A stretch of DNA of 64,000 bases from Achromobacter xylosoxidans A8 (GTDB taxonomy: Bacteria > Pseudomonadota > Gammaproteobacteria > Burkholderiales > Burkholderiaceae_B): positions 4,278,001-4,342,000 of the forward strand of contig NC_014640.1 of assembly GCF_000165835.1 (NCBI RefSeq), written 5' to 3'. Within the stretch, counting starts at the first letter, position 1. Each line of letters begins with the position of its first letter. The notes below the pieces were generated by a model. That model did no database searches. It had not been told where the DNA came from and saw nothing but the letters and a program-made list of their open reading frames with translations. Below, piece after piece: positions 1 through 8,682 of this stretch. A program made the position numbers and the translations under genes.

Positions 1-252
1 CAGCTTGGCGCCGTCGACGGCTTGTTCAAAGGCACGGCCAACTTGGCCATTGATCACGTCGTAGCGGATGCCGGGGCCATGGCTGCGCTCGAGCATGGCA
101 AGCGGAGCCTTGCCAGGACGGAAGCCGGGGACCTTGGCGGTCCGTGCCACGCGCTTCAATTGCGCCTGGACTTCCTTTTCGACGTCGGCCACCGAGACGG
201 CCAGATCAACACGGCGCTCCAGGCCGGAGAGGGTTTCAACCACAGGCTGCAT
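1..252 (-). CDS. tig: Trigger factor, N-terminal part (runs off the window)
   Basis: Ribosome-associated chaperone and peptidyl-prolyl isomerase that binds nascent chains at the exit tunnel. The 84 codons present read MQPVVETLSGLERRVDL at the start and contain the ribosome-binding signature GFRPGKAPL near residue 44, as in the tail-binding loop of E. coli trigger factor. The ATG is at 252-250. The PPIase and C-terminal chaperone domains lie to the left of base 1. In most proteobacteria clpP, clpX and lon follow, but they are outside this window. Confidence 0.93.
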   Translation of the reverse strand, partial: MQPVVETLSGLERRVDLAVSVADVEKEVQAQLKRVARTAKVPGFRPGKAPLAMLERSHGPGIRYDVINGQVGRAFEQAVDGAKL

Positions 253-338
253 TAAAAGACCTATTTTCCGAGAGATAAAGAGATGACGGGCGGATAAACG
301 CGGCATTTTACCGGAAACTTCCGGCCCCCTGACGCAAA

Positions 339-378
339 GGGGCGCGAGCACCCGGATAAGTCCGGATACTCGCGCCCC
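339..378 (-). terminator. Hairpin downstream of the M48 protease gene
   Basis: Ten-base perfect arms (339-348 and 369-378) enclose a 20-base loop. On the minus strand the stem is followed by CTTTGCG, only a weak T-run, so terminator function for the M48 gene is an inference. Confidence 0.45.
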
Positions 379-421
379 GTTTTCCACCCGGAACGGGAGG
401 AGAAACGCCTGTACGGACGCT

Positions 422-1177
422 TTATTTGGCCTTGGCGATGCGCTCTTCGATGTGCTGCGCACGCTTGGCCGAGGACGGGTGCGAGCTCATCATATCGCTC
501 TTGCCGCCGTCGAGTTCGGCCAGCTTCTGGAAGGCCGTCACCAGGCCGCGGGTATTGAGACCCTTGGCCTGCAACTGGTCGAAGGAATAATCATCGGCGG
601 CGCTTTCCTGCGATTGCGAGAATTGCGCGTTGATGAACTTCTCGGTCAGGTCGCCCAGTTGAGACGAGCTCAGCGCGGCCACGGTAGCGCCGCCTGCCGC
701 ATTGGCGGCGTCGCGCGCGGCGGAAACGGTGTAGGCGGTCTGCATTGCCTTCTTGCTGTGGCCCAGCGCGACGTGGCCGATTTCGTGGCCCACCACGCCC
801 AGCACTTCATCGTCGGTCATCATGTCCATCAGGCCGCTGTAGACGCGGATGCAACCGTTGGCCATGGCCCAGGCGTTGACGTCCTTGGTGACGTAGACCT
901 TGTAGCTGGCCTTCTGGCCGTTGACGGTGCCGCCCAGTTGCTTGGCGATCTTCTGCAGGCGGGCGTCGTACTTGCTGCCGGGAGCAGCAATCTTTTCCTG
1001 CGAATCGCTTTGCGCGCAAGCCTTGTCCGACAGGGTCTTGATTTCGGCATCGCTCAGCGTGGCCGCCTGAACGACCTTGCTGCCGGCGCCGACCAGGCCG
1101 CCGATGTCCAAAGCCTGGGAGGCGGAGAAAGGGGCGAGCGCAACGCTCAAGGCGGCAACGGTGTAGCGGATCTTCAT
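422..1177 (-). CDS. Periplasmic M48-family zinc metalloprotease
   Basis: Predicted 251-aa secreted protease. The chosen ATG at 1177 has AGAGGAG upstream and starts a signal peptide (MKIRYTVAALSVALAPFSASQA, cleavage after SQA); a longer upstream reading has no support. The zinc motif HEIGH lies near residue 131, and the downstream Glu in the QESAADDYS segment fits the third zinc ligand. There is no lipobox Cys, so unlike E. coli LoiP it is probably soluble in the periplasm. The family degrades misfolded envelope proteins. It is transcribed alone. Confidence 0.85.
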   Translation of the reverse strand: MKIRYTVAALSVALAPFSASQALDIGGLVGAGSKVVQAATLSDAEIKTLSDKACAQSDSQEKIAAPGSKYDARLQKIAKQLGGTVNGQKASYKVYVTKDVNAWAMANGCIRVYSGLMDMMTDDEVLGVVGHEIGHVALGHSKKAMQTAYTVSAARDAANAAGGATVAALSSSQLGDLTEKFINAQFSQSQESAADDYSFDQLQAKGLNTRGLVTAFQKLAELDGGKSDMMSSHPSSAKRAQHIEERIAKAK

Positions 1178-1437
1178 GGGAACAAACTCCTCTTTACTGG
1201 CTCTATGCGAACGAGGCCGCAATTCTATATACGACCAATGCACACAAAGCGTTTCGCCACACAGTTTCGCAAATGCCAGCTTTCCTTACATAAAACCCCA
1301 ACAAGATCCGCGCAGTCATGCTAGCCGGCGCTTGCGCCGGACTGGATCGCTCTTAAAAAACTGATATCTGCGGCAACGCGGCATTGATAGAATTGCGCCC
1401 GCCTTTTTCGCACATACCATTCGGCTCGCACCCACAA

Positions 1438-1989
1438 ATGAACTCCAACACCCCTCCCCGCCTGGGCTTGCTGCCCAGCCTCATCTTCAGCTCGCGCTGG
1501 CTGCAACTGCCCCTGTACCTGGGCCTGATCGTCGCCCAAGGCGTCTACGTCATGCTGTTCCTGAAAGAGCTGTGGCACTTGGTGACGCACGCCAGCAGCT
1601 TCGGCGAAATGGAGATCATGCTGCTGGTGCTGGGCCTGATCGACGTGGTGATGATCTCGAACCTGCTGGTCATGGTGATCGTGGGCGGCTACGAAACCTT
1701 CGTGTCCCGCCTGCGCCTGCAGGGCCATCCTGACCAACCGGAATGGCTCAGCCATGTGAACGCCAGCGTGCTCAAGGTCAAGCTGGCGATGGCCATCATC
1801 GGCATCTCCTCGATCCACCTGCTGCGCACCTTTATCGAAGCCGGGACGCTGGGCACCCCCAACGCGCGCTTCTCCGAGGCCGGCGTGATGTGGCAGACCG
1901 TCATCCACGCGCTGTTCATCCTGTCGGCGCTGGGAATCGCGCTGGTCGACAAGCTTGCCACGCCGCCCGCCAACCACGCCAAGCACTGA
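1438..1989 (+). CDS. YqhA/UPF0114 family inner-membrane protein
   Basis: 183-aa integral membrane protein with about four hydrophobic segments (roughly residues 23-45, 57-80, 108-128 and 150-168), matching the UPF0114 (YqhA) family in length and in the [12 protein letters not shown] and SSIHLLRTF segments. Function is unknown. I chose the ATG at 1438; a TTG at 1384 would add 18 residues without better ribosome-binding sequence. A strong bidirectional terminator follows. Confidence 0.85.
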   Translation: MNSNTPPRLGLLPSLIFSSRWLQLPLYLGLIVAQGVYVMLFLKELWHLVTHASSFGEMEIMLLVLGLIDVVMISNLLVMVIVGGYETFVSRLRLQGHPDQPEWLSHVNASVLKVKLAMAIIGISSIHLLRTFIEAGTLGTPNARFSEAGVMWQTVIHALFILSALGIALVDKLATPPANHAKH

Positions 1990-2048
1990 CGCCAAATCAG
2001 TCTCCGCGAGCCTCGCCCGCCTTGCGGGACGCACCAGGCCTCGGGAGC

Positions 2049-2086
2049 AAAAAAAGCCCCCGCACATTGCGTGCGGGGGCTTTTTT
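2049..2086. terminator. Bidirectional terminator between yqhA-like and cold-shock genes
   Basis: Ten-bp perfect stem (2056-2065 with 2071-2080), five-base loop, A-run on the left and T6 on the right. It sits between two convergent genes and can serve both. Confidence 0.9.
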
Positions 2087-2130
2087 CTGGGCGGAGCGCC
2101 GGGCCGGCCCGGGGCGCTGCCCTGCGAAGG

Positions 2131-2337
2131 TCAGGCCGCTACCTTGATGTTCTTTGCGCTGGGACCCTTGGGGCCGGTGCCGACCTCGAAGGTGACGCGC
2201 TGGTTCTCCTGCAGCGACTTATAGCCTTCGCTGCGGATCTCCGAGTAGTGAGCGAAAAGATCCTTGCTGCCGTCGTCGGGCATGATGAAGCCATACCCTT
2301 TTTCGGCGTTGAACCACTTAACGATGCCGGTTGCCAT
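2131..2337 (-). CDS. CspA-family cold-shock protein (first copy)
   Basis: 68-aa single cold-shock domain that binds single-stranded RNA/DNA. RNP1 (KGYGFI) and RNP2-like (DLFAHY) motifs are intact and the length is typical. It ends in AKNIKVAA. The gene has its own long leader (see 2338-2504) and a shared terminator. Two relatives lie at 3467-3670 and, inside the prophage, at 56140-56349. Confidence 0.93.
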   Translation of the reverse strand: MATGIVKWFNAEKGYGFIMPDDGSKDLFAHYSEIRSEGYKSLQENQRVTFEVGTGPKGPSAKNIKVAA

Positions 2338-2504
2338 GGAATGTCCTTGAACCTAGAAAAAGCGATTGCTCGCGGGGCGCCAGATCATCAAGGATGGGAG
2401 AGGAAGCAACCGCAGTACCACTGACGGCGACAAGTGAAACGCAGACCGCGTCGCTTGAGAATCTCGCTAAACCCAGTGTATTGGCGAACCCCGAAAAACG
2501 TCAA
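2338..2504 (-). promoter_or_regulatory. Long 5' leader and candidate promoter of the first csp gene
   Basis: A candidate sigma-70 promoter reads TTGACG (2504-2499), an 18-bp spacer, then TACACT (2480-2475), giving a leader of about 130 nt before the ATG at 2337. CspA genes typically carry long structured leaders that control mRNA stability and translation. Promoter placement is inferred from hexamer match only. I see nothing else between 2505 and 2671. Confidence 0.45.
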
Positions 2505-2671
2505 ATATCCGCAAGTTTGACGGCGCCCCGAAAGCGGCGGAAAGCAAGGCCGGGCAAGGGTTTGCACCGGCGCCATCCACCTGGAATTTTCAACTTGCCA
2601 CGCGTGGACACAAGCGGATACTTGATGCCGCGCCGCTGCTCGAACAGCCGTTTCCCACGGTCGCGACCGCG

Positions 2672-3235
2672 CTATCCGGCGAAGCCGCCGGAATCGAGGA
2701 ATTCCTGCTCTGCCTGCGAGGTCTGCCGGCCAAGCGCGGCATTGCGATGGGGAAAGCGTCCAAAGCGTTTGATGATGTCGCGATGCAGGACCGCCCAACG
2801 CAGCGTGTCGGCATCCAGCGGCTCCATCAAGGCCACGCCGCGGTTCTGCGCCGCGAGGTTTTCCGCATGTTCGAAAGGCAGGTAGAAGAACGGACGCAGT
2901 TGCGGGTCCACCGCCAGGTCGTGGCCCGCGGCAATGGCGCGATCGGCGAAATACTGGGCCAGCGGGTCCGTGGCGAACATGTGCGCGGTGCCGCGGTAGG
3001 CATTGCGGGGAAACTGGTCCAGCAGAATCATCAGCGCCAGAGCGCCCGTGGCGTCATCCAGCCACGCATCCAGCTGGCGCGCCGCGGCTGCCATGTGGGC
3101 GGCTTCGAAACGGGCGCGAAAGGCAGCGTCGAACTCCGCGTTCTTACTGAACCATTGCTGCGGACCGGCATCGATCCAGAACGTGACCACGTCCTGAGCC
3201 TGCGGGGCAATCTGCGTGGAGAAAGATGAAGTCAT
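2672..3235 (-). CDS. DUF924 family protein
   Basis: 187-aa cytosolic protein matching DUF924 through the ILLDQFPRNAYRGT core (about residues 70-83), a Trp-Phe rich N-terminus and the FFYLPFEHAEN segment. The family is all-helical (TPR-like) with no established function. I prefer the ATG at 3235, which has AGGA about 11 bases upstream, over the ATG at 3247. Confidence 0.85.
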   Translation of the reverse strand: MTSSFSTQIAPQAQDVVTFWIDAGPQQWFSKNAEFDAAFRARFEAAHMAAAARQLDAWLDDATGALALMILLDQFPRNAYRGTAHMFATDPLAQYFADRAIAAGHDLAVDPQLRPFFYLPFEHAENLAAQNRGVALMEPLDADTLRWAVLHRDIIKRFGRFPHRNAALGRQTSQAEQEFLDSGGFAG

Positions 3236-3423
3236 GAGAACGCGCATCCTGAAGTCTGAGCAAGGGCGACGATAACAGAGACCGTGCCGGCATTAGGGCT
3301 CATACACCAGATGAATGAATCGGGTGCGATTTCAGTATCAGGAATTACCGCACTCTAGGGATTACCCTGACATTATTGGCGGACAGATACTTTCCATGTT
3401 TAGGAAATGCTGCCGCAGAAAAC

Positions 3424-3446
3424 AAAAAAAGCCCCACGAGGGGGCT
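3424..3446 (-). terminator. Terminator of the second csp gene
   Basis: Six-bp GC stem (3430-3435 with 3441-3446) and five-base loop, followed on the minus strand by seven Ts. It lies 20 bases past the stop codon of the 3467-3670 gene. Confidence 0.85.
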
Positions 3447-3466
3447 TCTACCGAAAACTCAGACCC

Positions 3467-3670
3467 TTACAGGACCTGGATCTTCGTGGCTTGCGGGCCC
3501 TTGGGGCCATTGGCCGTCACAAAGCTGACGCGCTGGTTCTCTTCCAGAGACTTGAAGCCCGAGCCCTGAATTTCGGAGAAGTGAGCGAACAGATCCTTAC
3601 CACCCGCTTCCGGAGTGATGAAGCCATAGCCCTTTTCCGAGTTGAACCACTTGACGACGCCGGTTTCCAT
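3467..3670 (-). CDS. CspA-family cold-shock protein (second copy)
   Basis: 67-aa cold-shock domain with KGYGFI (RNP1) and DLFAHF (RNP2). The start is [10 protein letters not shown] at 3670; in-frame sequence upstream is leader, not protein. Compared with the copy at 2131-2337 it differs at many surface positions, so the pair is an old duplication, not a recent one. Own promoter, long leader and terminator are visible. Confidence 0.93.
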   Translation of the reverse strand: METGVVKWFNSEKGYGFITPEAGGKDLFAHFSEIQGSGFKSLEENQRVSFVTANGPKGPQATKIQVL

Positions 3671-3836
3671 ACTGTATTTCCTAGAGATAATGGGCAAATG
3701 CCCGGAGGTCACGAATCAATCAAGGAGGGGACAGTAGAACAATAACGCTGAGCCGGAAAAGGCACGGCACTGAACGAAAATCGCAACGCTTGTGATCGTG
3801 TGCCGACACTATCGTTAGGTTCCCCTCACAAGTCAA
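3671..3836 (-). promoter_or_regulatory. Long leader and promoter of the second csp gene
   Basis: Minus-strand TTGACT (3836-3831), a 17-bp spacer and GATAGT (3813-3808) make a plausible promoter, giving a leader of about 130 nt, the same length as for the first csp gene. The surrounding 3671-4045 stretch is AT-richer than its neighbours and holds no gene I can support. Confidence 0.55.
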
Positions 3837-4045
3837 CATAATCCTAAAAAATGCGTGCCAATAATGCAACAAAGAGAAACTGCACGCGGATTTCACACAT
3901 TTTCATAGGCAATAAGAAGTCCTGCATAGGTGTTTACACCCACGCATCATAAACAAACTATCAAGGCTTATATAAATGCCGCCTGCCCGCGTACGAGGAT
4001 TTCTTCATACGCCGTTCGGGCTAGCACTTTGGTTTGCCGCCAGGC

Positions 4046-4366
4046 TTACTCGTCGATAGGTAAACCCAGCAGATCGAGCGCCGCGCCAAAAGCATCGGGG
4101 CCCGAGCAAAGGAAAACCGCCACGTCGCCGGGATTCATATTCTCCAGGACTTGGTCGATCTGTTCTTGCGCATTATCAACATTGTCGACACTAGAGGCGT
4201 GTATGTCAGCCCCAGCTTCGACCTTTTCACGCGGCACGATGTCTGCGATCGCATTGAGATCCGTCACGCCATCTACGACGTAGACGCTGATGCTCTCGCC
4301 ATCCAGCGTGGTGTGCAGCTCGACGCCGCCCGCTATGTCGGCAACCTGCCGACTTACTATTTCCAT
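4046..4366 (-). CDS. Small conserved-looking protein of unknown function
   Basis: 106-aa acidic soluble protein starting MEIVSRQVADIAGG, with AAGGAAG eight bases before the ATG. No signal peptide or membrane segment. The C-terminal half (GDVAVFLCSGPDAFGAALDL) is glycine and small-residue rich, but I do not recognise a family. A single-gene unit. Confidence 0.65.
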   Translation of the reverse strand: MEIVSRQVADIAGGVELHTTLDGESISVYVVDGVTDLNAIADIVPREKVEAGADIHASSVDNVDNAQEQIDQVLENMNPGDVAVFLCSGPDAFGAALDLLGLPIDE

Positions 4367-4459
4367 GATCCATCTTCCTTGATTTGCGGGCACCGCCCGC
4401 CTGGGCACGCACCTTGCAGGTGCACTCGCACGCCCAGGCGCGACTATAACAGCCTTGGG

Positions 4460-4858
4460 CTAATGCTTCTTGACAGTAGGACCAAGTGACTGCCGCGCGG
4501 CCCCCGAAGTGGCGGCGACGGAACGGGTGCGCACCCCGGCGTCGGCCAGCGCGCGGATCAGCGGCTTCTGCGCCGCCAGGAAGGCGCCCTTCTCCTCTCC
4601 GGCCAGCTTGCAGATGAACATCTGCGCCAGCAACTGCGTGCGGCGGGCCTTGCGGTTGTCAGCCTCCTGGGCGAGCCAGTCGCCGACCCAGGCCGCCGCC
4701 GCGTCGGCATCTGCCTGCAGCTTGATGTGGCCAAGCAGGTCGAACACGGTCACGCCTGCGATGCGGCCGTCCTCGCCGCGCGTGAGAAAGAGCTTGGCGG
4801 CCTGGCCCGTATAGCCGGGGACCAGCGCGAGGCAATCGCGCTCTGCGGGTTTCTTCAT
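4460..4858 (-). CDS. Unknown soluble protein
   Basis: 132 aa, starting MKKPAERDCLALV. The first third resembles a small beta domain (GRIAGVTVFDLLGHIKLQ); the rest is Ala-rich helical with a basic C-terminus. No recognised motif. The 103-base gap to the next gene on the minus strand gives no operon evidence. Coding character is supported by typical high-GC third-position use and lack of a better alternative frame. Confidence 0.6.
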   Translation of the reverse strand: MKKPAERDCLALVPGYTGQAAKLFLTRGEDGRIAGVTVFDLLGHIKLQADADAAAAWVGDWLAQEADNRKARRTQLLAQMFICKLAGEEKGAFLAAQKPLIRALADAGVRTRSVAATSGAARQSLGPTVKKH

Positions 4859-4982
4859 GGGATCTGCATGTATCGGTTGTCGAGAACCCTGGACTGTAAC
4901 CCGGCCGCGCGGCTGTCGCGTGGCAGCAATGGATCTCTGCTATCGTCGCCCTATCTTTTACCCCCAATGAATGGTGGACATC

Positions 4983-5282
4983 ATGCAACGCGATTTCGAT
5001 CTGGTCGTCACTATCCTGGGCGCCCTGCGCGACGCCCCGGGCCCCAACCTGAGCACGCACGACATCAAGAACGTGGCGCTGGCGCCCCATCCCGAAGAAC
5101 AGGGCCTGCAGGTAATTGCACACCACCTGGACCTGCTGGAGGACGCTGGCCTGGTCAAGCAGATCAGCGAGACCGCGGCGACCGCGGGCGCAACGCGCTG
5201 GCGCATCACCTGGAAGGGCTACGACGCCCTGGAGCAGGATGAGGACGACGAAGACGACGAGGATTTCGACGCGGAAGAATAA
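4983..5282 (+). CDS. DUF2513-like winged-helix protein
   Basis: 99-aa protein beginning MQRDFDLVVTILGALRD. The pattern of an N-terminal helix, then QVIAHHLDLLEDAGLV and TRWRITWKGYDAL, fits DUF2513, a small winged-helix family often found in mobile DNA and chromosomes. The C-terminus is a run of Asp/Glu (EDEDDEDDEDFDAEE-type tail). ATG 4983 has GGTGGA six bases upstream; the ATG at 4971 has none. DNA binding is inferred from the fold only. Confidence 0.65.
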   Translation: MQRDFDLVVTILGALRDAPGPNLSTHDIKNVALAPHPEEQGLQVIAHHLDLLEDAGLVKQISETAATAGATRWRITWKGYDALEQDEDDEDDEDFDAEE

Positions 5283-5301
5283 GGCGCCGGGCGCCCCAGG
5301 C

Positions 5302-5574
5302 TCAGCGGCGCAGCAGGATGCGCCGCGTCAGCAGCGACGCGGCGGCGCCGATCACCAGGCTGAACATGAAAGCGGCGATCGACAGCATCGCCGACAGCTC
5401 GCTGAAGCCGCCGTGGCGGGACAACAGGAACACTGCCACGCCCACCGCCGCCGCCAGCGCGGCAACCCCCAGCAGCACATGCTTGACGGAGCCCAGGCGG
5501 CCGCATAGCGAGCCGCCAACCAACGCCGCCGCCACCATCGCGGCCATGGACCAGAACAGGTATTCGTACTGCAT
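5302..5574 (-). CDS. Small integral membrane protein
   Basis: 90 aa starting MQYEYLFWSMAAMVAAAL, with three predicted membrane helices (about residues 5-24, 29-48 and 61-82) and a basic C-terminus (LLTRRILLRR). No family recognised. It converges on the DUF2513-like gene with a 19-base gap. Confidence 0.6.
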   Translation of the reverse strand: MQYEYLFWSMAAMVAAALVGGSLCGRLGSVKHVLLGVAALAAAVGVAVFLLSRHGGFSELSAMLSIAAFMFSLVIGAAASLLTRRILLRR

Positions 5575-5653
5575 GCGGACGGTCTCCCCCGAAGGTATTG
5601 AGGCGCAGGCATTATAGGCGCGGCCTCGCACGCGTCCGCGCGTGCGCGGACCG

Positions 5654-6040
5654 CTAGGCTACGGCGACCACGCTGATCTCGACCAGGGCGCCGTAGTGCA
5701 GTTCGCGGGTGGGCACGATGGCCCGCGCGGGCCGGTGATCGCCGAAACACAGTTCGTACACCCCGTTGACCTCGTCCCAGAGCGCCACGTCCGGGATGTA
5801 TACCGTCACGCTGGCGACGGTGGCAAGCGAGGCGCCGGCCGCTTCCAGGATGGCGCGGACGCTGCGCAGCGCTTCCCGGGTCTGGGCGGCCGCGCCGCTG
5901 GCCAGCGCGGGCCGCTCCCCAGGAGCTGCGGGCGGCAAAAAGCCCAACTGCCCCGAGACAAAGATGAAGCCGTTGGCGCGGACCGCCTGCGAATAGTGGC
6001 CGGCGGGCGGCGTGGCCTGATGCGTATGGATGAGTTCCAT
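5654..6040 (-). CDS. RidA/YjgF family enamine-imine deaminase (operon partner of the PLP enzyme)
   Basis: 128 aa; RidA-type proteins hydrolyse reactive enamine/imine intermediates such as 2-aminoacrylate released by PLP dehydratases. The conserved FVSGQLG segment and the ARAIVPTREL segment holding the catalytic Arg are present. ATG 6040 has a very strong AGAGGAGG site. It starts 23 bases after the stop of the D-serine-dehydratase-like gene, so the two form an operon in which this protein would clear that enzyme's product. The partnership is inference. Confidence 0.88.
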   Translation of the reverse strand: MELIHTHQATPPAGHYSQAVRANGFIFVSGQLGFLPPAAPGERPALASGAAAQTREALRSVRAILEAAGASLATVASVTVYIPDVALWDEVNGVYELCFGDHRPARAIVPTRELHYGALVEISVVAVA

Positions 6041-6063
6041 GCGTGCCTCCTCTTGAATGACGG

Positions 6064-7221
6064 CTACCAGCCGCGAAAGCGTTCCCAATGCGCCACCACT
6101 TCGGGCGAACCCGGGCGCACGACCTCGTAGGCGTCGTGCTGGGCGCAGGTGGCGCAGGCGTGGTTGGGCACGATGCGCAGCTTCGCGCCCAGCGGCAGTT
6201 CGGGCAGGGCCGCGCCGCTGCCGGGGCGTACCTTGATGATGCCCTGCTCCTGGTTGGTCTCGGCCAGCAGCAGGTCGGGATAGACCGTGCCGTCCGCATC
6301 GCACACCAGGCCGTACAACTGATCCACCCGCTGCCTGGCGGTGCCCCGGTCGCGCGACATGGCCATCCATCCGGCGTCGACCAGGATCCAGCCCTTGTCG
6401 GGTTGATGGCCGATTACGGTCGTCAGAACGGTGGCTGCAATGTCATCCACCGAACACACGCCCAGCCCTGCCATCACCAGGTCGAAGAATACGTACACGC
6501 CGGCGCGGACTTCCGTCACACCATCGAGCCTGTGGGCGAAATGCGCGGTGGGCGTGGACCCCACGCTGACCACCGGACATGGCAGGCCGGCCTGGCGGAT
6601 CGCCTGGGCGCAGGTAACCGCCGCCAGGCGCTCCTGCTCGGCCATGTCGGCAATGGCTTCGACGCTGTCGCAACCGTAGGACTCGCCGGCATGGGTCATC
6701 ACGCCCCTCAGGCACGCGCCGTCCTCGTGCAGGACCCGCGCGATCGCCAGCAGTTGCGCGGTGTTGCCCGGCTGCACACCAGCGCGGTGGCCGTCGCAAT
6801 CGATCTCGATCAGCGCGGGGATGGCGTCACCCGCTTCCCGCCCCCGCTGGGCGACGGCGCGCGCCGCCTCCAGGCTGTCCACCACCACGGTGAGATCCAC
6901 GCCGCGCCGCCGCAGCGCCAGCACGCGGTCCAGCTTGGCGGGCGACACGCCCACGGCGTATAGCAGGTCGGTGACGCCGGCGGCCGCGAACTGCTCGGCT
7001 TCCTGCAGCGTGGACACGGCCGCGGGCCCCTGCGGCGAAGACATGAGCCGGCGCGCGACGTCGATGGATTTGGGCGTCTTCAGGTGCGGGCGCAGTTGCA
7101 CGCCGTGCCCGGCCATCAGCGCGTTCAGGCGCTCGATGTTGCGCGCCATGCGCGTTTCATCCAGCAGCAGGCATGGCGTGTCGAGGGTATCGAGGGAGGA
7201 AGGCGTGGCGTTCTGGTTCAT
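6064..7221 (-). CDS. D-serine dehydratase / D-threonine aldolase-like PLP enzyme
   Basis: 385-aa fold-type III PLP enzyme (alanine-racemase-like N-domain). The PLP lysine sits in RPHLKTPKS near residue 48. The C-terminal PNHACATCAQHD holds the His-x-Cys pair that binds zinc in eukaryotic-type D-serine dehydratases (DSD1 family). Likely reaction: D-serine to pyruvate and ammonia through aminoacrylate, or a D-threonine-type aldol cleavage; sequence alone cannot decide. RidA follows in the same operon and a LysR gene diverges upstream. Confidence 0.82.
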   Translation of the reverse strand: MNQNATPSSLDTLDTPCLLLDETRMARNIERLNALMAGHGVQLRPHLKTPKSIDVARRLMSSPQGPAAVSTLQEAEQFAAAGVTDLLYAVGVSPAKLDRVLALRRRGVDLTVVVDSLEAARAVAQRGREAGDAIPALIEIDCDGHRAGVQPGNTAQLLAIARVLHEDGACLRGVMTHAGESYGCDSVEAIADMAEQERLAAVTCAQAIRQAGLPCPVVSVGSTPTAHFAHRLDGVTEVRAGVYVFFDLVMAGLGVCSVDDIAATVLTTVIGHQPDKGWILVDAGWMAMSRDRGTARQRVDQLYGLVCDADGTVYPDLLLAETNQEQGIIKVRPGSGAALPELPLGAKLRIVPNHACATCAQHDAYEVVRPGSPEVVAHWERFRGW

Positions 7222-7282
7222 GGCGCTCTCGGCATGGCGGATTGGAATGGCTGAAGTATGGCGCGGCGACAGTTCCGCGTGT

Positions 7283-7310
7283 TTAATCTGGACTTAATCA
7301 TCCATTAATC
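7283..7310. promoter_or_regulatory. Helically phased TTAATC repeats in the PLP-operon/LysR intergenic region
   Basis: Three TTAATC copies start at 7283, 7294 and 7305, exactly 11 bp apart; the last two also form the dyad TTAAT-N5-ATTAA (7294-7308). The block lies 10 bases before the LysR start and 62 bases before the operon start. Its position and phasing fit a LysR-type operator; the assignment is inferred. Confidence 0.6.
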
Positions 7311-7319
7311 CATGCCTGC

Positions 7320-8225
7320 ATGATCACGACCGAAGACCTGCGTTTCTTCCTCAGCCTGGCAGCGACCCGCTCGCTGGCCGAAGCGGCGCGCGCGCTGGAC
7401 GTGACCCCGCCTGCCGTCACCCAGAGACTACACACGCTCGAGAAGCGGCTGGGCGTCAGGCTGGTCAACCGCTCGGGGCGCGGCACCGCGCTGACCGACG
7501 AAGGCCGGCTGCTGGCCTTGCGGGCGGAACAGATCTGCGGCGAGCTGGGCGACCTGGCCGACGAACTGGCCGGACGCCGGGACGTGGTGGCGGGCCATCT
7601 GCGCGTGGTCGCCCCCCTGGGATTCGGCCAGCGCTACATCGCCGGGCTGGTCGCCGAATTCCGCGGGCAGAACGCGGACGTCACGGCCAGCCTGACGCTG
7701 TCCGACGGGCCGCCGCGGCTGGCTTCCGACGACTGGGATGTGATGGTCCATATCGGCGAGCTGCGCGATTCGACCCTGGTCGCCTACCCGCTGGCGCCCA
7801 ACCGCCGGATCCTGTGCGCGTCGCCCGCCTACCTGGCGCGTCGCGGTGCTCCCGCCAAACCCGAAGATCTGCGCGCGCACGACTGCATCGCGCTGCGTGA
7901 GAACGATGAAGACGTGACCTTGTGGCGCTTCAAGCACGGGCGTGGCCCGGCCGTGGGAGTGCGCATTGCGCCGGCGCTGTCGAGCAACGCAGGCGAAACC
8001 GCCGTGGAATGGGCGCTGGCCGGGCACGGCATCATGGTGCGGTCGGAATGGGACGTGGCCGCGCATCTGCAGGCGCGCGCGCTGGTGCCCCTGCTGCCTG
8101 GCTGGAGCCTGCCGTCGGCCGACGTGGTGGCCCTGGTCAAATCGCGCCAGGAACTGCCCGCGCGGACGGCGGGTTTCCTGGCTCATCTGCGCGCCGCCTT
8201 TGCCGCGGCGCCCTGGCGCCGCTAG
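7320..8225 (+). CDS. LysR-type transcriptional regulator
   Basis: 301 aa. The N-terminal winged HTH (SLAEAARALDVTPPAVTQRLHTLEKRLGVRLVNR region, residues about 17-50) is typical; residues 90-295 form the effector-binding domain. It diverges from the PLP enzyme-RidA operon across 98 bases containing phased repeats, so it most likely controls that operon in response to a D-amino acid. Its stop codon overlaps that of the convergent second RidA gene. Confidence 0.92.
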   Translation: MITTEDLRFFLSLAATRSLAEAARALDVTPPAVTQRLHTLEKRLGVRLVNRSGRGTALTDEGRLLALRAEQICGELGDLADELAGRRDVVAGHLRVVAPLGFGQRYIAGLVAEFRGQNADVTASLTLSDGPPRLASDDWDVMVHIGELRDSTLVAYPLAPNRRILCASPAYLARRGAPAKPEDLRAHDCIALRENDEDVTLWRFKHGRGPAVGVRIAPALSSNAGETAVEWALAGHGIMVRSEWDVAAHLQARALVPLLPGWSLPSADVVALVKSRQELPARTAGFLAHLRAAFAAAPWRR

Positions 8226-8620
8226 TCCAGCATGGCCTCCGCCTCGATCTCGATCAGCCATTCCGGCAGCGACAGGCCGCTGACGATGACCCAGGACGAC
8301 GGCGGGGGATCCTTCTTGAAGCGGTCGCGCAGCGCCTGGGCGATGACTTCCTGATCTTCCCTGGCCGTTTCGCAGATGTAGATGCGCAGCATGATGACCT
8401 GCGCCAGCGTGCCGCCTGCCGCAGCGAGCACGCGCTCGACATTGTCCAGCGCGGCCTCGGTCTGCTCCTGCAGGCCCGGCCCCGCCGTGCGTTCGTTGGC
8501 ATCGACGCCAACCTGGCCGGACAACAGCATGCGGCGCTGCCCCGTGACGATGACGGCCTGGCTGAAACCGTATTGCACGGTGTTGGGCACGGTATCGGGA
8601 TTGACGACGGTTCTGGACAT
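8222..8620 (-). CDS. Second RidA family protein
   Basis: 132 aa starting MSRTVVNPDTVPNT, with GGAG six bases before the ATG at 8620. LLSGQVGVDANE is the RidA signature, but the usual catalytic Arg region is replaced by SSWVIVSGLSLPEWLIEIEAEA, so this copy belongs to a divergent Rid subgroup that may lack deaminase activity. It converges on the LysR gene, and the palindrome CTAG at 8222-8225 supplies both stop codons. Confidence 0.85.
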   Translation of the reverse strand: MSRTVVNPDTVPNTVQYGFSQAVIVTGQRRMLLSGQVGVDANERTAGPGLQEQTEAALDNVERVLAAAGGTLAQVIMLRIYICETAREDQEVIAQALRDRFKKDPPPSSWVIVSGLSLPEWLIEIEAEAMLD

Positions 8621-8682
8621 GAGCATCTCCGGGCGGCGCGCCTGAACAGGCGCCGAAACCGCCATTCTATCGACGTGCCGCC

